A stretch of 64,000 nt of DNA from Halobacteriovorax sp. (GTDB lineage: Bacteria > Bdellovibrionota > Bacteriovoracia > Bacteriovoracales > Bacteriovoracaceae). Positions within the stretch are counted from its first letter, which is position 1, and each line of letters starts with the position of its first letter. Shown here piece after piece: positions 20,017-30,027 of the stretch. Where the stretch lies: positions 1-64,000 of the forward strand of contig JAIBDQ010000002.1 in the NCBI GenBank assembly GCA_024686135.1. Direction: 5' to 3'. A model generated the notes under the pieces. The model saw nothing but the letters and a program-made list of their open reading frames with translations, did not search any database and had not been told where the DNA came from. The position numbers and the translations under genes were made by a program.

Positions 20017-20784
20017 CTACCTTATCTCTTTTGCTATAGGTTCAATTAGGACCTTCAACTCTTCTATTTCAAAGTCTTCTATCTCTTTTTTGAATAAGTA
20101 CTGTTTAGCAGTGGTTATAAACTCAAGCGAAGAGTTCTCGTTATCAGAAAGTTTTGTAGACCAAACATCTTTAGTTGAATATATAAAAGAGAAGTCTTCT
20201 TTATTTGATGCTTTAACGAAAACCTCTTTCCAATTAATATCTTTTTCCTTAATTGAAACTGTTGTTGTTTTCTTTCTTCGTCTTAAAAAAAATAATAATA
20301 ATGATAATATAAAAAGAAAAGCTACCGGAATGATATATTTCAAATAAGACGGGTCGCTAAGATCAAAATCGCTTTCTAAAACAACAAAGCCCTTTTGAAC
20401 AGAATTGAAAGGTGTTGTTTCAAATTCTTTAACTGTCACCTGGATATTTAAGCCACCTAATTTCCAGTTTTTTATTTTTTTTTCTATTCTTTTTTGCAAT
20501 ACGAACAAACCTTCAACTAAAACGATCTCAGGATTTGATTCGGCCCACCTAGGTCGAGACAAGCTAACAACATAGAAATTATCTAAAAAACTAGTCCCAA
20601 CTAGCGAATTAATCATTTCAGGTGATATATTATCAATATTCCATAACTCAATAACACCCTTAAAAGAATCTCCTTCGACCAATTGAACTTTTTGTCGTGC
20701 TAATGGTCGAAAAAAAGCTTCTCCAGCAAAAGCATTCGCCAAAATAACCATTAGTATAGAAATTGTAATCAAAACCAGCTTCAC
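20017..20784 (-). CDS. Bat-operon membrane protein of unknown function
   Basis: N-terminal signal, mid-protein TM followed by RRRKK; located between DUF58 and batA. Confidence 0.65.
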   Translation of the reverse strand: MKLVLITISILMVILANAFAGEAFFRPLARQKVQLVEGDSFKGVIELWNIDNISPEMINSLVGTSFLDNFYVVSLSRPRWAESNPEIVLVEGLFVLQKRIEKKIKNWKLGGLNIQVTVKEFETTPFNSVQKGFVVLESDFDLSDPSYLKYIIPVAFLFILSLLLFFLRRRKKTTTVSIKEKDINWKEVFVKASNKEDFSFIYSTKDVWSTKLSDNENSSLEFITTAKQYLFKKEIEDFEIEELKVLIEPIAKEIR

Positions 20785-21632
20785 TAAATCATTTCCTTGA
20801 TAAAGGATTCTAAGTATCTATCCGATATATCTATCTTTTTTATCTTCCTTCCAAATTCTTTTTCAAGATTTCTTTCCGATTCGATATTTACAGTCTTAAA
20901 ACTAGGCTTAACTGCTTTTTTACCTAAGGAGAATAGAGAGATAGGTGCTTTGGCAAATCGGTCAAGGGGACTTTCCATAAAGAAACAGTGTAGGTTTCTT
21001 CTAAAAATTAATCTTTTCATAGAAGAGGTTTCAATAAAGTCTACAAAATCAGAAAATATAACAACTTCTCTATTTTTTCCAGTATGCTTCAGGATACTGT
21101 GAAGCTTTTTTTCTTCGGGTATATCATTTAGTTCTCCACCTCTATCTATTTCGACTTTACCCATTTCATCTAAAACCCCGTGTTTTTCCAAGATGCTAAT
21201 TAAATAAGTAATTCCTTTGTCACCTTGTGATTTCGGAATATCAACAATATCTTCTCCTATCACTACAACATGAACAAAATCATTTGTTTCGCCTGCTAAA
21301 AGATATAACAAACAAGTTATCTCTATACTCGCTTGTAGTTTTGAAACACCATTTATTCCAGAGAGCATTGATCTTGAAGCATCTAGAACAACCGTAATTT
21401 CTATATTTCTTTCTTCTTCAAAGGTTTTAATAAATGTATGATTAGTTTTGGCCAACATATTCCAGTCAATAAAACGTATATCATCACCAAAGCTATAAAC
21501 CTGATGTTCTTTAAACTGCAAGCCACTACCCTTGAAATGTGATTTTAACATTCCTATCGAAAATGAGTTTGAGTTTTTAAAGAGGCTAGCCTTGATTTGG
21601 CTAACAGTCTTTCTAACATCGTTTAATTTCAT
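20784..21632 (-). CDS. DUF58 (VWA-like) protein
   Basis: FKGSGLQFKEHQVYSFGDDIRFIDWNMLAKTNHTFIKTFEEERNIEITVVLDASRSM. Confidence 0.93.
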   Translation of the reverse strand: MKLNDVRKTVSQIKASLFKNSNSFSIGMLKSHFKGSGLQFKEHQVYSFGDDIRFIDWNMLAKTNHTFIKTFEEERNIEITVVLDASRSMLSGINGVSKLQASIEITCLLYLLAGETNDFVHVVVIGEDIVDIPKSQGDKGITYLISILEKHGVLDEMGKVEIDRGGELNDIPEEKKLHSILKHTGKNREVVIFSDFVDFIETSSMKRLIFRRNLHCFFMESPLDRFAKAPISLFSLGKKAVKPSFKTVNIESERNLEKEFGRKIKKIDISDRYLESFIKEMI

Positions 21633-22594
21633 TATATCACTTTACTCGCAATTTTGATTGCAGCATCTCTCCCAGTTATCCCATCGATTTCTGCTTCGTA
21701 TGTCATAAGGATTCTATGTCCTAATACATCAGGGATAATTCTCATTAAGTGATCAGGTGATACATAGTCCTTACCATCCATATAAGCTATAAATTTACCT
21801 ACTCTCTGAAGCCATATACAGGCCCTTGGGGAAGCTCCCGCTAAAATTCCACCCTCAAATTCTTTAACAAAATAGTCACTGCCTGGCCTAGTAGCAGAAA
21901 CAATTCTTACAATAAGATTTTTCAATTTCTCATCGACGTAAATTTCATCTACACATTTTTGTATCTGTAATAAGTCGTCTGTTGCCAACAAAGGCGTCAA
22001 TGTATCTAGAGGTGTTTTAGATAAATCTAAAATTTTTGTTTCAGCTTCGAAGTCTGGATAGTCAACATTTACTTTCATCATGAATCTATCCATCTGAGCT
22101 TCCGGCAAAGTATAAGTTCCCTCTTGGTCAATAGGGTTTTGAGTTGCCAAAACTACAAACGGTGAAGAAAGCTTATGTGTTTTATCACCAATAGTGACTT
22201 GCTTTTCGGCCATTGCTTCCAATAAGGCAGACTGAACTTTGGCCGGACTTCTATTAATTTCATCTGCTAGTAATAATTGAGTGAAGATAGGTCCAAATTT
22301 TGTATTGAACTCTTCCTTTTGTTGGCTATAAATCATTGTCCCAATTAAATCACTTGGCAAAAGATCCGGAGTAAACTGAATCCTTTGAAATGAAAGATCA
22401 CATAATTTACTAATAACTGAAACACTTAAGGTTTTACCTAGGCCTGGCATTCCCTCTATCAACAGATGCCCTTCGCAAACAAGTGCCGCGATGATTGAGT
22501 CGAGTAAAACATCTTGACCATAAATTATACTTTTAGCTTTTTCCAAGGTCTCAAGAACGTTTTCTCTTTTTACGAAATCCATAATCTTCTCCAA
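21632..22594 (-). CDS. MoxR-family AAA+ ATPase
   Basis: GMPGLGKTLSV, LLADEINRSPAKVQSALLEAMAEKQVTIG, ATQNPIDQEGTYTLPEAQMDRFMMK. Confidence 0.96.
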   Translation of the reverse strand: MEKIMDFVKRENVLETLEKAKSIIYGQDVLLDSIIAALVCEGHLLIEGMPGLGKTLSVSVISKLCDLSFQRIQFTPDLLPSDLIGTMIYSQQKEEFNTKFGPIFTQLLLADEINRSPAKVQSALLEAMAEKQVTIGDKTHKLSSPFVVLATQNPIDQEGTYTLPEAQMDRFMMKVNVDYPDFEAETKILDLSKTPLDTLTPLLATDDLLQIQKCVDEIYVDEKLKNLIVRIVSATRPGSDYFVKEFEGGILAGASPRACIWLQRVGKFIAYMDGKDYVSPDHLMRIIPDVLGHRILMTYEAEIDGITGRDAAIKIASKVI

Positions 22595-22679
22595 ACAAGT
22601 TAGAATATATTTATAACCTATAAATCCATTATAAGTGTCTAAATTTACACGTAAAGTGAGGGAAAAGTTTAGCTGTCAG

Positions 22680-25600
22680 CTATTTGGTTTTAATCCGAAT
22701 CAAAGGTAATAAATTATCGATCATTTCAGTGTAGTCATTGATATTGTCTCTGAACAATGTGTCGAGAAATCTAACAATATTAGTAGAGTTTGATCCATTC
22801 TTTGCCGCGAAGTACATAACTAACTGAGCTGGCTCATCGTGATGTACATTTACTTCACAGCTAAACTCATCCCTAGCTGCACAGTTTTTATAATGTGTAG
22901 TTTTTAACATATACTCACGAATGGCCCTTAGACCGAAACGACTGTCTCCTACAACTTCAGTCAAGTTTTTAGAAATAACCTGAAAGCCTGTCTTTCCTTT
23001 TGAATCCTCTTTTTCTAACTCCTTAATAAGATTTGTCATCGCTTTAAGAGTTAGTAATATCTTTTGTGGTTCATCTTTTAGACTTAAATACTCGGACAAA
23101 TAATAAGAACCAGCTGGTGAATTCTCGGTTTCCTCATTAAAAAACTTATTCAAGAATAGAAAGGATTCATTCAATAGCTTATAAACTTTATTTTGATTTA
23201 GATTTTTCTCGTTAACAAGCTTGTTCGCTATAAACTTAACAGGCTTTTGAATTCCTCGAACGACATCTATAAAACTGAATTCACTCGGCCAATTACCAGA
23301 AAAATTAACAAATTTAGGTAAAATGGCGGACCCAATACTTATTAGACTTCCTAAATTATTGTTTCTATACCTTCTATAGTTCTTATCGCTAAGTTCATAA
23401 CCTGCCTTTGTGGGACCTACACCAATAAAAGAGGATATTACGGCCAAGTCAAATATTAATGCTTCAAATTCTCTTTGATCTTGGTAATTATTCTCAGCAA
23501 TCCAATCTATAGCTTCATTCAACAAAGTAGTGCCATTTTTTTCTATATTGAGGGAGTTGAGCAATTCATTCCCTTGTTTTTCTAAAGAAATTGGATCTAC
23601 CCCAGTCAGCAATGCATTATCGAGCAAATCTATCCTGGGGTCATTAATATTCTCTTCAAATTCTTCTTTAGTCCGTCCAATTCTGTCTCTCACGAACCTA
23701 GAAAAGTTGCTAATTCCAGACAGCATTGAGATTTTCGTTAGGATTTTTCCATTATGCTTTCTTAACTGCTTCTTTGTTTGAACCCACGGAACCTCAATTC
23801 TTTTTCCAAATATTTTAATTTTAACTAATGCACTTTTTTGAGCTTTATCAGAACTACTTCTAATAAAAGTTCCAAGAAGAGCCTGCATATAATCGCCAAA
23901 AGCAAATTCCTCAATTCTATTAGCATCTAATAGGCCTGGGTAAGCAGCAACGGCATTCCTCCCCATCCTAATCTGCTGTTTGTTAAAAAACTTCCCACAA
24001 AACCGGGCTCCTGTGCAAGTTTTAAACATTTTAAGTTTCTTTTCAACCGTACCATTATAATCATCAGCTTTGGAAACAGCGTTCATATAATGAGCGCCTA
24101 AATAACTCATATCAAATCGAACATCTCTTACAGAGATTTCTACTCTATCTAAAGTGGTTACCTCAGTAAGGTCATCCTTCAAAAAGAGTTCAGTTTCAGG
24201 ATTAACTCTATCTTCAAGCTCATCTAATTCTGCTAATTCATTTTTAGACTTATTCCATTTCAGACCTGACCAATTGTCTACGTCATAACCTCTATCGTAC
24301 TCATCATCTTCATTAAACTTAATCTTTAATCTATTGATAGGGATAGACTTATCTGAAAGTTTATAAACCATTTGAGCAGATTCACTTACTGTAATTCTTT
24401 TCAGTCTTTGATTTTTAGATTTATACGGAATAGCTAACCCATAGCCAGGCACCATTGCTTGTAGAAAATATCCTACTGTAGATGTACCATTTTTTTCAAA
24501 TATTGTTGTTGCATCTCTTACTACAGAAGCGAGCGTTTTCTTAATTCGACCAGCACTTGGGCAAGGAATAGCTCCAATATTTTGATTCACATAGTTTTCA
24601 CACGAGTATGCAACATCCTCTAAGTAGCTCTTCGGATTAAGATCACCAGTGCTCAAACTTTTACTGTATTGTTCAAAAACTTCCGCAAACCAACCTGAAG
24701 TAATTTCAATACTTGGTCCCTCATCTATTATGGATTCAAAAATCTTGGTGTTTCGTAGGTATCTATGGTTTGCTCCTCCTATAGAGAAGTAAACTGAGGC
24801 CATATTTATCGCCCTATCAAACTCAGAAATAAATCCTTTTTTTCCCTCTACCACGACCTGATAGAGATATTTATGCCCTAAATCAAGCAAGTATTTCAGT
24901 CCACCTGTTTTTTCCTGACTGATTCTAAACGCCAATTTTTCGTCTACCAATCTTAAAACAGCCACTGCATTATTTAGAGAATTTGAAGACATAAGCCCAT
25001 TTTCATCCAACAGTGTTCCTGCGCTATTTGGACTAATATTAAACATCTCTTCGTATCTATTTTGAGATTCAGCCAACCAAGAAAATGTCTGAAGGGTTAT
25101 TTCCTTATCTTTGAAAAATAAACATTCTTTCGGAAAGTTATTCAAGATAAAATAAAGGTCCTTATCATCTGTTAATGAATCAATACAAAGCTTAGTTTTA
25201 CGAGAATATTCTGTTTCACCGCTCGTAAAGTCTATATCGTAAGGTGTGTATGGAAGCTTTGTTACATAGTCAGTAATCAAGTTTGCACTAAGTCTATTTA
25301 ACGCTACTCTTCGCAATTCTGGGCCGCGCGTAACAACTTTCATAATTGTTATAATATGATCTCTAGAGAAAAACTTATCAAAATCTCTCAGTACATTAGC
25401 GCCAGAAAAGTTTTTCACAATATCAAAGAGTGCCTGATACGAACTTTCTAATTTTTCAGAAGAGCTCGTCCATTGCTGACTAAATTCTGGCGAAACAACC
25501 GCATACTCTTCTAGCATTGTGGCATAGAAGTTAAAAAGTAGTTTAAAATTAGTATCTTCTTGAAGATGCCTATCTATGAAATTAAAAAGAAAGTTTTGTT

Positions 25601-27098
25601 CTTCCTGATCTAAAAATAGCCATGAAGCTGCCAAGGCTTTTATTTTCTCGTCATTTTCAATCAATAAAAATTCATTAACAAGAACACCCGCTGAATTAAA
25701 AACTAAAGGCCTAGAGTCTTTCAAAAGCTGAAATACGATATCAAAATAATTATCGCTTGATGCATGGATAATTTTAACTATCTCCACCATCCACTCGACC
25801 GCTTCCTCTGTTGCAATATCAAGTAAGAACCCAGGATTAGGAGGTATATCCCCTAAGTTTCGACTGGCTAAAAAAGTAATAAATTTTGAAATATCAAAGA
25901 TTGGAATTTCAGAAGTTAGATCAACTAGCTTTTTTTCTAGCTCAACAAAATTAAGACTATGCAAACCTCTATTCACTCGGCCATTTTCAACATAGGCAAT
26001 TTCACCAGAATAATTCTTTAGCTTAGGGCAAAATGATAGTGCTAACTGCAAGCTAGCTACATTTTGAACAATATAATCGTGAAATGGCTCATATTCGTTT
26101 TCGTAAACAAAATTCAAGAACTCATCCACATGGGTCTTAAGATCTATATCAATTCTTGCTGAATCACTATATGGCTTACAATAGAGTGGATAATGATATC
26201 CCCTCTTTAGTAATTTAATATCTTTAAGCACCTCGGGATTTTCAGTAACAGCATAGTTTGTTAATCTTCTAAAAACCGCATTAGTAAAAGTAGGTTTTTG
26301 AATCCAAGTATAAAGATATGGCTCATTACTATTTTTCCATTTTACAACTGGAACTTTTTTATAAAATTCTCTCTCTAGTGGTGATAACCCATATAAAAAT
26401 TTTTGAGCCAAACTAGAGACTAATCTCAACCTCACATTAAAAAAATCATCGCCGTAAAAAAACTTACGAACTTCGGCCCTAAAAGGGTCAGCATTATCTC
26501 CCAGAGTCGTCATACTTTCCTTTATAAAAAGGGATAACGCCTTGATCGCAACTGGCTTAAGATCTACTAATTTTACTAAATTTTTGATCTGTTCTTTTGT
26601 TAACTCTCTTCCCTTACGATTAACACAATCCTTATGTGTACTATCCTCTGCACATAAAAACATATCTCTCATGCCATCGTAAAAATTTGTTTCATTTAAT
26701 GAAGTCAACACTCTTGATAGGTCATCAAGACCCTGCTTTTTATCTAAATCTCTAACATGGTCAAATATTCTATCTCGCCTTTCTCGATCATTTAGAAAGG
26801 CGTTATCGATTGGCTTAAAAAAGTGATTCCATGATGCGGGGTTAATCTTTTGTATGCCTCTATTTAAACTTGGAAAGGTTTTATCCCACCCCGTACACTT
26901 AAATAAAAAGAAAGTGTTTTCATGTGAGAGAAGATCCTGCGTGAAATTAACTTTAGTACAGGCTTCGAGTCTTTCTTGATCTCGTATTTCCCATGATTCT
27001 TCGGGCCTTACGTCGGGAGCAGATTGTTTCTGACAGGCCCCTAATTGAAAGAGAACAACGGAAAGCAGTAATAAAAGTATTGCCCTATTTTTTTGCAC
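22680..27098 (-). CDS. Very large (1472 aa) predicted lipoprotein of unknown function
   Basis: Lipobox-like signal MQKNRAILLLLLSVVLFQLGAC; no recognised domain. Confidence 0.8.
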   Translation of the reverse strand: MQKNRAILLLLLSVVLFQLGACQKQSAPDVRPEESWEIRDQERLEACTKVNFTQDLLSHENTFFLFKCTGWDKTFPSLNRGIQKINPASWNHFFKPIDNAFLNDRERRDRIFDHVRDLDKKQGLDDLSRVLTSLNETNFYDGMRDMFLCAEDSTHKDCVNRKGRELTKEQIKNLVKLVDLKPVAIKALSLFIKESMTTLGDNADPFRAEVRKFFYGDDFFNVRLRLVSSLAQKFLYGLSPLEREFYKKVPVVKWKNSNEPYLYTWIQKPTFTNAVFRRLTNYAVTENPEVLKDIKLLKRGYHYPLYCKPYSDSARIDIDLKTHVDEFLNFVYENEYEPFHDYIVQNVASLQLALSFCPKLKNYSGEIAYVENGRVNRGLHSLNFVELEKKLVDLTSEIPIFDISKFITFLASRNLGDIPPNPGFLLDIATEEAVEWMVEIVKIIHASSDNYFDIVFQLLKDSRPLVFNSAGVLVNEFLLIENDEKIKALAASWLFLDQEEQNFLFNFIDRHLQEDTNFKLLFNFYATMLEEYAVVSPEFSQQWTSSSEKLESSYQALFDIVKNFSGANVLRDFDKFFSRDHIITIMKVVTRGPELRRVALNRLSANLITDYVTKLPYTPYDIDFTSGETEYSRKTKLCIDSLTDDKDLYFILNNFPKECLFFKDKEITLQTFSWLAESQNRYEEMFNISPNSAGTLLDENGLMSSNSLNNAVAVLRLVDEKLAFRISQEKTGGLKYLLDLGHKYLYQVVVEGKKGFISEFDRAINMASVYFSIGGANHRYLRNTKIFESIIDEGPSIEITSGWFAEVFEQYSKSLSTGDLNPKSYLEDVAYSCENYVNQNIGAIPCPSAGRIKKTLASVVRDATTIFEKNGTSTVGYFLQAMVPGYGLAIPYKSKNQRLKRITVSESAQMVYKLSDKSIPINRLKIKFNEDDEYDRGYDVDNWSGLKWNKSKNELAELDELEDRVNPETELFLKDDLTEVTTLDRVEISVRDVRFDMSYLGAHYMNAVSKADDYNGTVEKKLKMFKTCTGARFCGKFFNKQQIRMGRNAVAAYPGLLDANRIEEFAFGDYMQALLGTFIRSSSDKAQKSALVKIKIFGKRIEVPWVQTKKQLRKHNGKILTKISMLSGISNFSRFVRDRIGRTKEEFEENINDPRIDLLDNALLTGVDPISLEKQGNELLNSLNIEKNGTTLLNEAIDWIAENNYQDQREFEALIFDLAVISSFIGVGPTKAGYELSDKNYRRYRNNNLGSLISIGSAILPKFVNFSGNWPSEFSFIDVVRGIQKPVKFIANKLVNEKNLNQNKVYKLLNESFLFLNKFFNEETENSPAGSYYLSEYLSLKDEPQKILLTLKAMTNLIKELEKEDSKGKTGFQVISKNLTEVVGDSRFGLRAIREYMLKTTHYKNCAARDEFSCEVNVHHDEPAQLVMYFAAKNGSNSTNIVRFLDTLFRDNINDYTEMIDNLLPLIRIKTK

Positions 27099-27942
27099 TT
27101 TCCTCCAAAATCCTCTGCCTAGCTATTCCCTTATTAATCTTATAATTCGAAAATGTAATCTCCGATTTAACTATCCTTTTATTTTCTTTATCTTTCTTTT
27201 TACTTGCTACTTTTAATTCTTGGGTGGTAGTTACAGTAACTTTTGAAGGAAACCCAAAGCCATCGACTTTTTTATAACTCAGCTTATTCTCCATTTTAGT
27301 AACTTGAATACCTTGTACTGAAGTTACAGTAATTCTGTCTACAACCCACTTATTATTACTCCATGATTTTTTACTCATAGAAAGATTAGAGGTTTGACTT
27401 CCCATAGGACTTCTAGTTTTAAATGATCTAAGTTTGCCTTCTCGATCAAAATCAATTTCAATTTTATTTATACCTCTTTGGTGAGTACGATCTGTGCCAA
27501 TGATTTTCTGCATTCCATTTTTTACTGATACAGTTTCCAATGAATAGCTTCTAACCTTCGGGGCAAGCTTTTGAGGTAGTACATAGTCTAATCTATTTTG
27601 TATTAATGCCTTAAGTTCGTTTCGTAATTCAACATAGCCCTTAGGGAGTCCTTTTACCTCAACATGATATTTACCTGGAGTAATCCAATAAACTTCATAA
27701 TAGAGATCGTCGAGTTTACTCAGGGGAATACTTTTTAATACATTCTCTTTTAAATTAGAGATTCTTATCTCAAAAGATAAGTCTTTAAGGCTCATAACCT
27801 GGGGGTGATAGTACCTAAGGTCAAAGTTTTCAACCACATCTGCGGGCTTCTGAGACGACCATGCATTTTGGTAAACCAAAAATATAAAAACTATAAATTT
27901 TATAAGATTCATAAACTCACTAACCTCTAAGGAATTGTACAA
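27085..27942 (-). CDS. Secreted protein of unknown function (LolA/outer-membrane-lipoprotein-sorting-like appearance)
   Basis: Signal peptide MNLIKFIVFIFLVYQNAWS; beta-rich; overlaps the 1472-aa gene by 14 nt. Confidence 0.6.
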   Translation of the reverse strand: MYNSLEVSEFMNLIKFIVFIFLVYQNAWSSQKPADVVENFDLRYYHPQVMSLKDLSFEIRISNLKENVLKSIPLSKLDDLYYEVYWITPGKYHVEVKGLPKGYVELRNELKALIQNRLDYVLPQKLAPKVRSYSLETVSVKNGMQKIIGTDRTHQRGINKIEIDFDREGKLRSFKTRSPMGSQTSNLSMSKKSWSNNKWVVDRITVTSVQGIQVTKMENKLSYKKVDGFGFPSKVTVTTTQELKVASKKKDKENKRIVKSEITFSNYKINKGIARQRILEESAKK

Positions 27943-27957
27943 TTTTAGGAAATCTAA

Positions 27958-29241
27958 TCAATCTAACGAAATAATTTCCTTCCACTTTGGATTATATAAC
28001 ACTTTGAAATAATTAGGGTTAGTAATAGTTACAGCTCCCGACTTACCTTTCAAACCTTTGATGTTACTTAATGAAGTGTATATAAGACGCAATTCCGTTG
28101 AATTTTTCTTCATTGAGTCTCGAATTAGTGAACCAATTAGTTCGGCTATTTCACCATCAATTGAACTCAACTCTATTTTCAAAACAACGTGGCAACTTTT
28201 CTCATTCTCCAGATGAAACCAAGTATCACTTTTGGTACCGAACTGATTCCTCAAGTAGTCATTTCCTTTAATGTTTTTCCCAAGAGCTCCTTTCTTATCA
28301 TTTAAAGTGAATTCTAGGATTGATTTGTCTTTTAGTTTTCGGCCACTTTTTTCAAGCCAGTTCGGCAAATTCACCTTTTTCAAATGTGTTACTTCACTTA
28401 GATTATCAAATTCATTTTTAAGTTTTTCTTTTTTGGACTTTAGAAACTCAAATGATTTTTTTAGGTTTTTAATTTTTTGAAAAGCCCTATCTCTAAATTG
28501 AAATTCGTTTTCATCATACTTTTTCTTAATTTTTAAATTTATTTTTTTAAACTCTTTTTCTGTCTGATCAATATTGAAGCCATAAAGAAGTTGCTGTAAC
28601 TTCTGTGCTTTTTCAATATTTTCAAAACCTCTTTCAATTTCTAATAGCTTTTTTTCGATAAGCTTTCTTTTACGATTATCCGACTTTTTTGAAACTAAAG
28701 AATTATAGTGATCTTGTATATCGCACAGTTTTACTTCTCCCGCTTTTTCTTCGGGTCCCTCATAAATACCTTTATAAATCTCCGAAGGGGTATACTTCTT
28801 AACCCCTAGATCCTCTTCTTTTTTCCCTATCCATGACTTGAATATAAACTCTTCAGACTTGAAAACAAAATTTAAATTTCGACCCTTATAAAAAAGGCTA
28901 AAAAGAGTGTTTCCTCTCTTTGAGATTAAGTTAAAGTTTAAAATTCTATATTTCTTATCTGTTTCTACTTTCGTTATTTTTTGTCCAATCAAATTATTCT
29001 TAAGCCAATCATCAAATCTGTCTTTTATCCTAAAGTCTTTATGCGGAGGGGTCTCATCTAGCCACATCCCTTCTACACCTCTACCTCGGCCCAGGTGAAT
29101 AACCAAAGTTTCACCCGGTATTCTTACTCTCAAAGTAAAAGTTGTAGGGGTACTTTGAACCTTTTGTATAAAGGCTCCTTCCTGAATTTTTTTATTTAAT
29201 TTTTTAGATTGAAATTCTAGTGTGGCTAGGTTTTGTATCAT
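27958..29241 (-). CDS. NFACT-family (RqcH/FbpA-like) protein, divergent
   Basis: C-terminal NFACT-R-like 'GNDYLRNQFGTKSDTWFHLENEKSCHVVLKI' and N-terminal 'TLVIHLGRGRGVEGMWLDETPP', separated by a coiled coil. Confidence 0.75.
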   Translation of the reverse strand: MIQNLATLEFQSKKLNKKIQEGAFIQKVQSTPTTFTLRVRIPGETLVIHLGRGRGVEGMWLDETPPHKDFRIKDRFDDWLKNNLIGQKITKVETDKKYRILNFNLISKRGNTLFSLFYKGRNLNFVFKSEEFIFKSWIGKKEEDLGVKKYTPSEIYKGIYEGPEEKAGEVKLCDIQDHYNSLVSKKSDNRKRKLIEKKLLEIERGFENIEKAQKLQQLLYGFNIDQTEKEFKKINLKIKKKYDENEFQFRDRAFQKIKNLKKSFEFLKSKKEKLKNEFDNLSEVTHLKKVNLPNWLEKSGRKLKDKSILEFTLNDKKGALGKNIKGNDYLRNQFGTKSDTWFHLENEKSCHVVLKIELSSIDGEIAELIGSLIRDSMKKNSTELRLIYTSLSNIKGLKGKSGAVTITNPNYFKVLYNPKWKEIISLD

Positions 29242-30026
29242 CAGTCAATGACTGTACCAATTCGCCAAGGTCTAAACTTAAAGGAATCTTCCCCGAAAGG
29301 AAAAATCATAGAAAACCAGACAAATAAGGCACGTCCCTTCACTTGTTCCCTTTTCACAAATCCCCAAAACCTCGAGTCATAAGAGAAGTCTCTATTGTCA
29401 CCCATAACAAAGAATTTTCCTTTTGGGATCGTTTTCTGCTGATAATCAGTTTTATAATAATTATCACTGTCTTGCTGGATGATATGCTCAGCATCGCCTG
29501 TTTTAACTTTATAAAATTTTAAATTGTAATTTTTAAACTTCTCATCCATGTCATCCATAATAGGTTTTCCATCAACTTCATTTGCCTTGATAGCTTTACC
29601 ATTTATATAAACAACCTTGTTTCTAATTTCAATTTTATCCCCAGGAACCCCAACTACCCTTTTAATATAATTAATACTTGGATCTTTGGGGTACTTAAAG
29701 ACGACTACATCACCACGAACAGGGTCAGACTCACCAAAGATATAAATTGGATTGAGGTTTATTCCAAATAAACTAAGGTCTGAAAAAGGTACCTTAAAAC
29801 CATAAGAGAACTTATTTACTAAAATAAAATCCCCTATCATCAAGGTTGGAATCATCGATCCCGATGGAATTCGAAAGGGCTCAAAAAAAACTGATCTAAA
29901 AACGAGCACTACTGTGAGGATCATTGAGATAGATTTAACTTCTTTCAAGAACTTCTTTTTTCGACTATCTCCTTCGACTGGAGTAGGTTCGGTTTCAATA
30001 TTTTCAGTGATTTCGTTATCTGCCAT
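29241..30026 (-). CDS. lepB: Signal peptidase I; start re-assigned to internal ATG (MADNEITENI)
   Basis: EPFRIPSGSMIPTL (catalytic Ser), YIKRVVGVPGDKI (catalytic Lys), GDNRDFSYDSRFWG. ORF-track start at 30101 overlaps the upstream gene; the internal Met at 30026 abuts its stop. Confidence 0.93.
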   Translation of the reverse strand: MADNEITENIETEPTPVEGDSRKKKFLKEVKSISMILTVVLVFRSVFFEPFRIPSGSMIPTLMIGDFILVNKFSYGFKVPFSDLSLFGINLNPIYIFGESDPVRGDVVVFKYPKDPSINYIKRVVGVPGDKIEIRNKVVYINGKAIKANEVDGKPIMDDMDEKFKNYNLKFYKVKTGDAEHIIQQDSDNYYKTDYQQKTIPKGKFFVMGDNRDFSYDSRFWGFVKREQVKGRALFVWFSMIFPFGEDSFKFRPWRIGTVID

Positions 30027-30027
30027 T

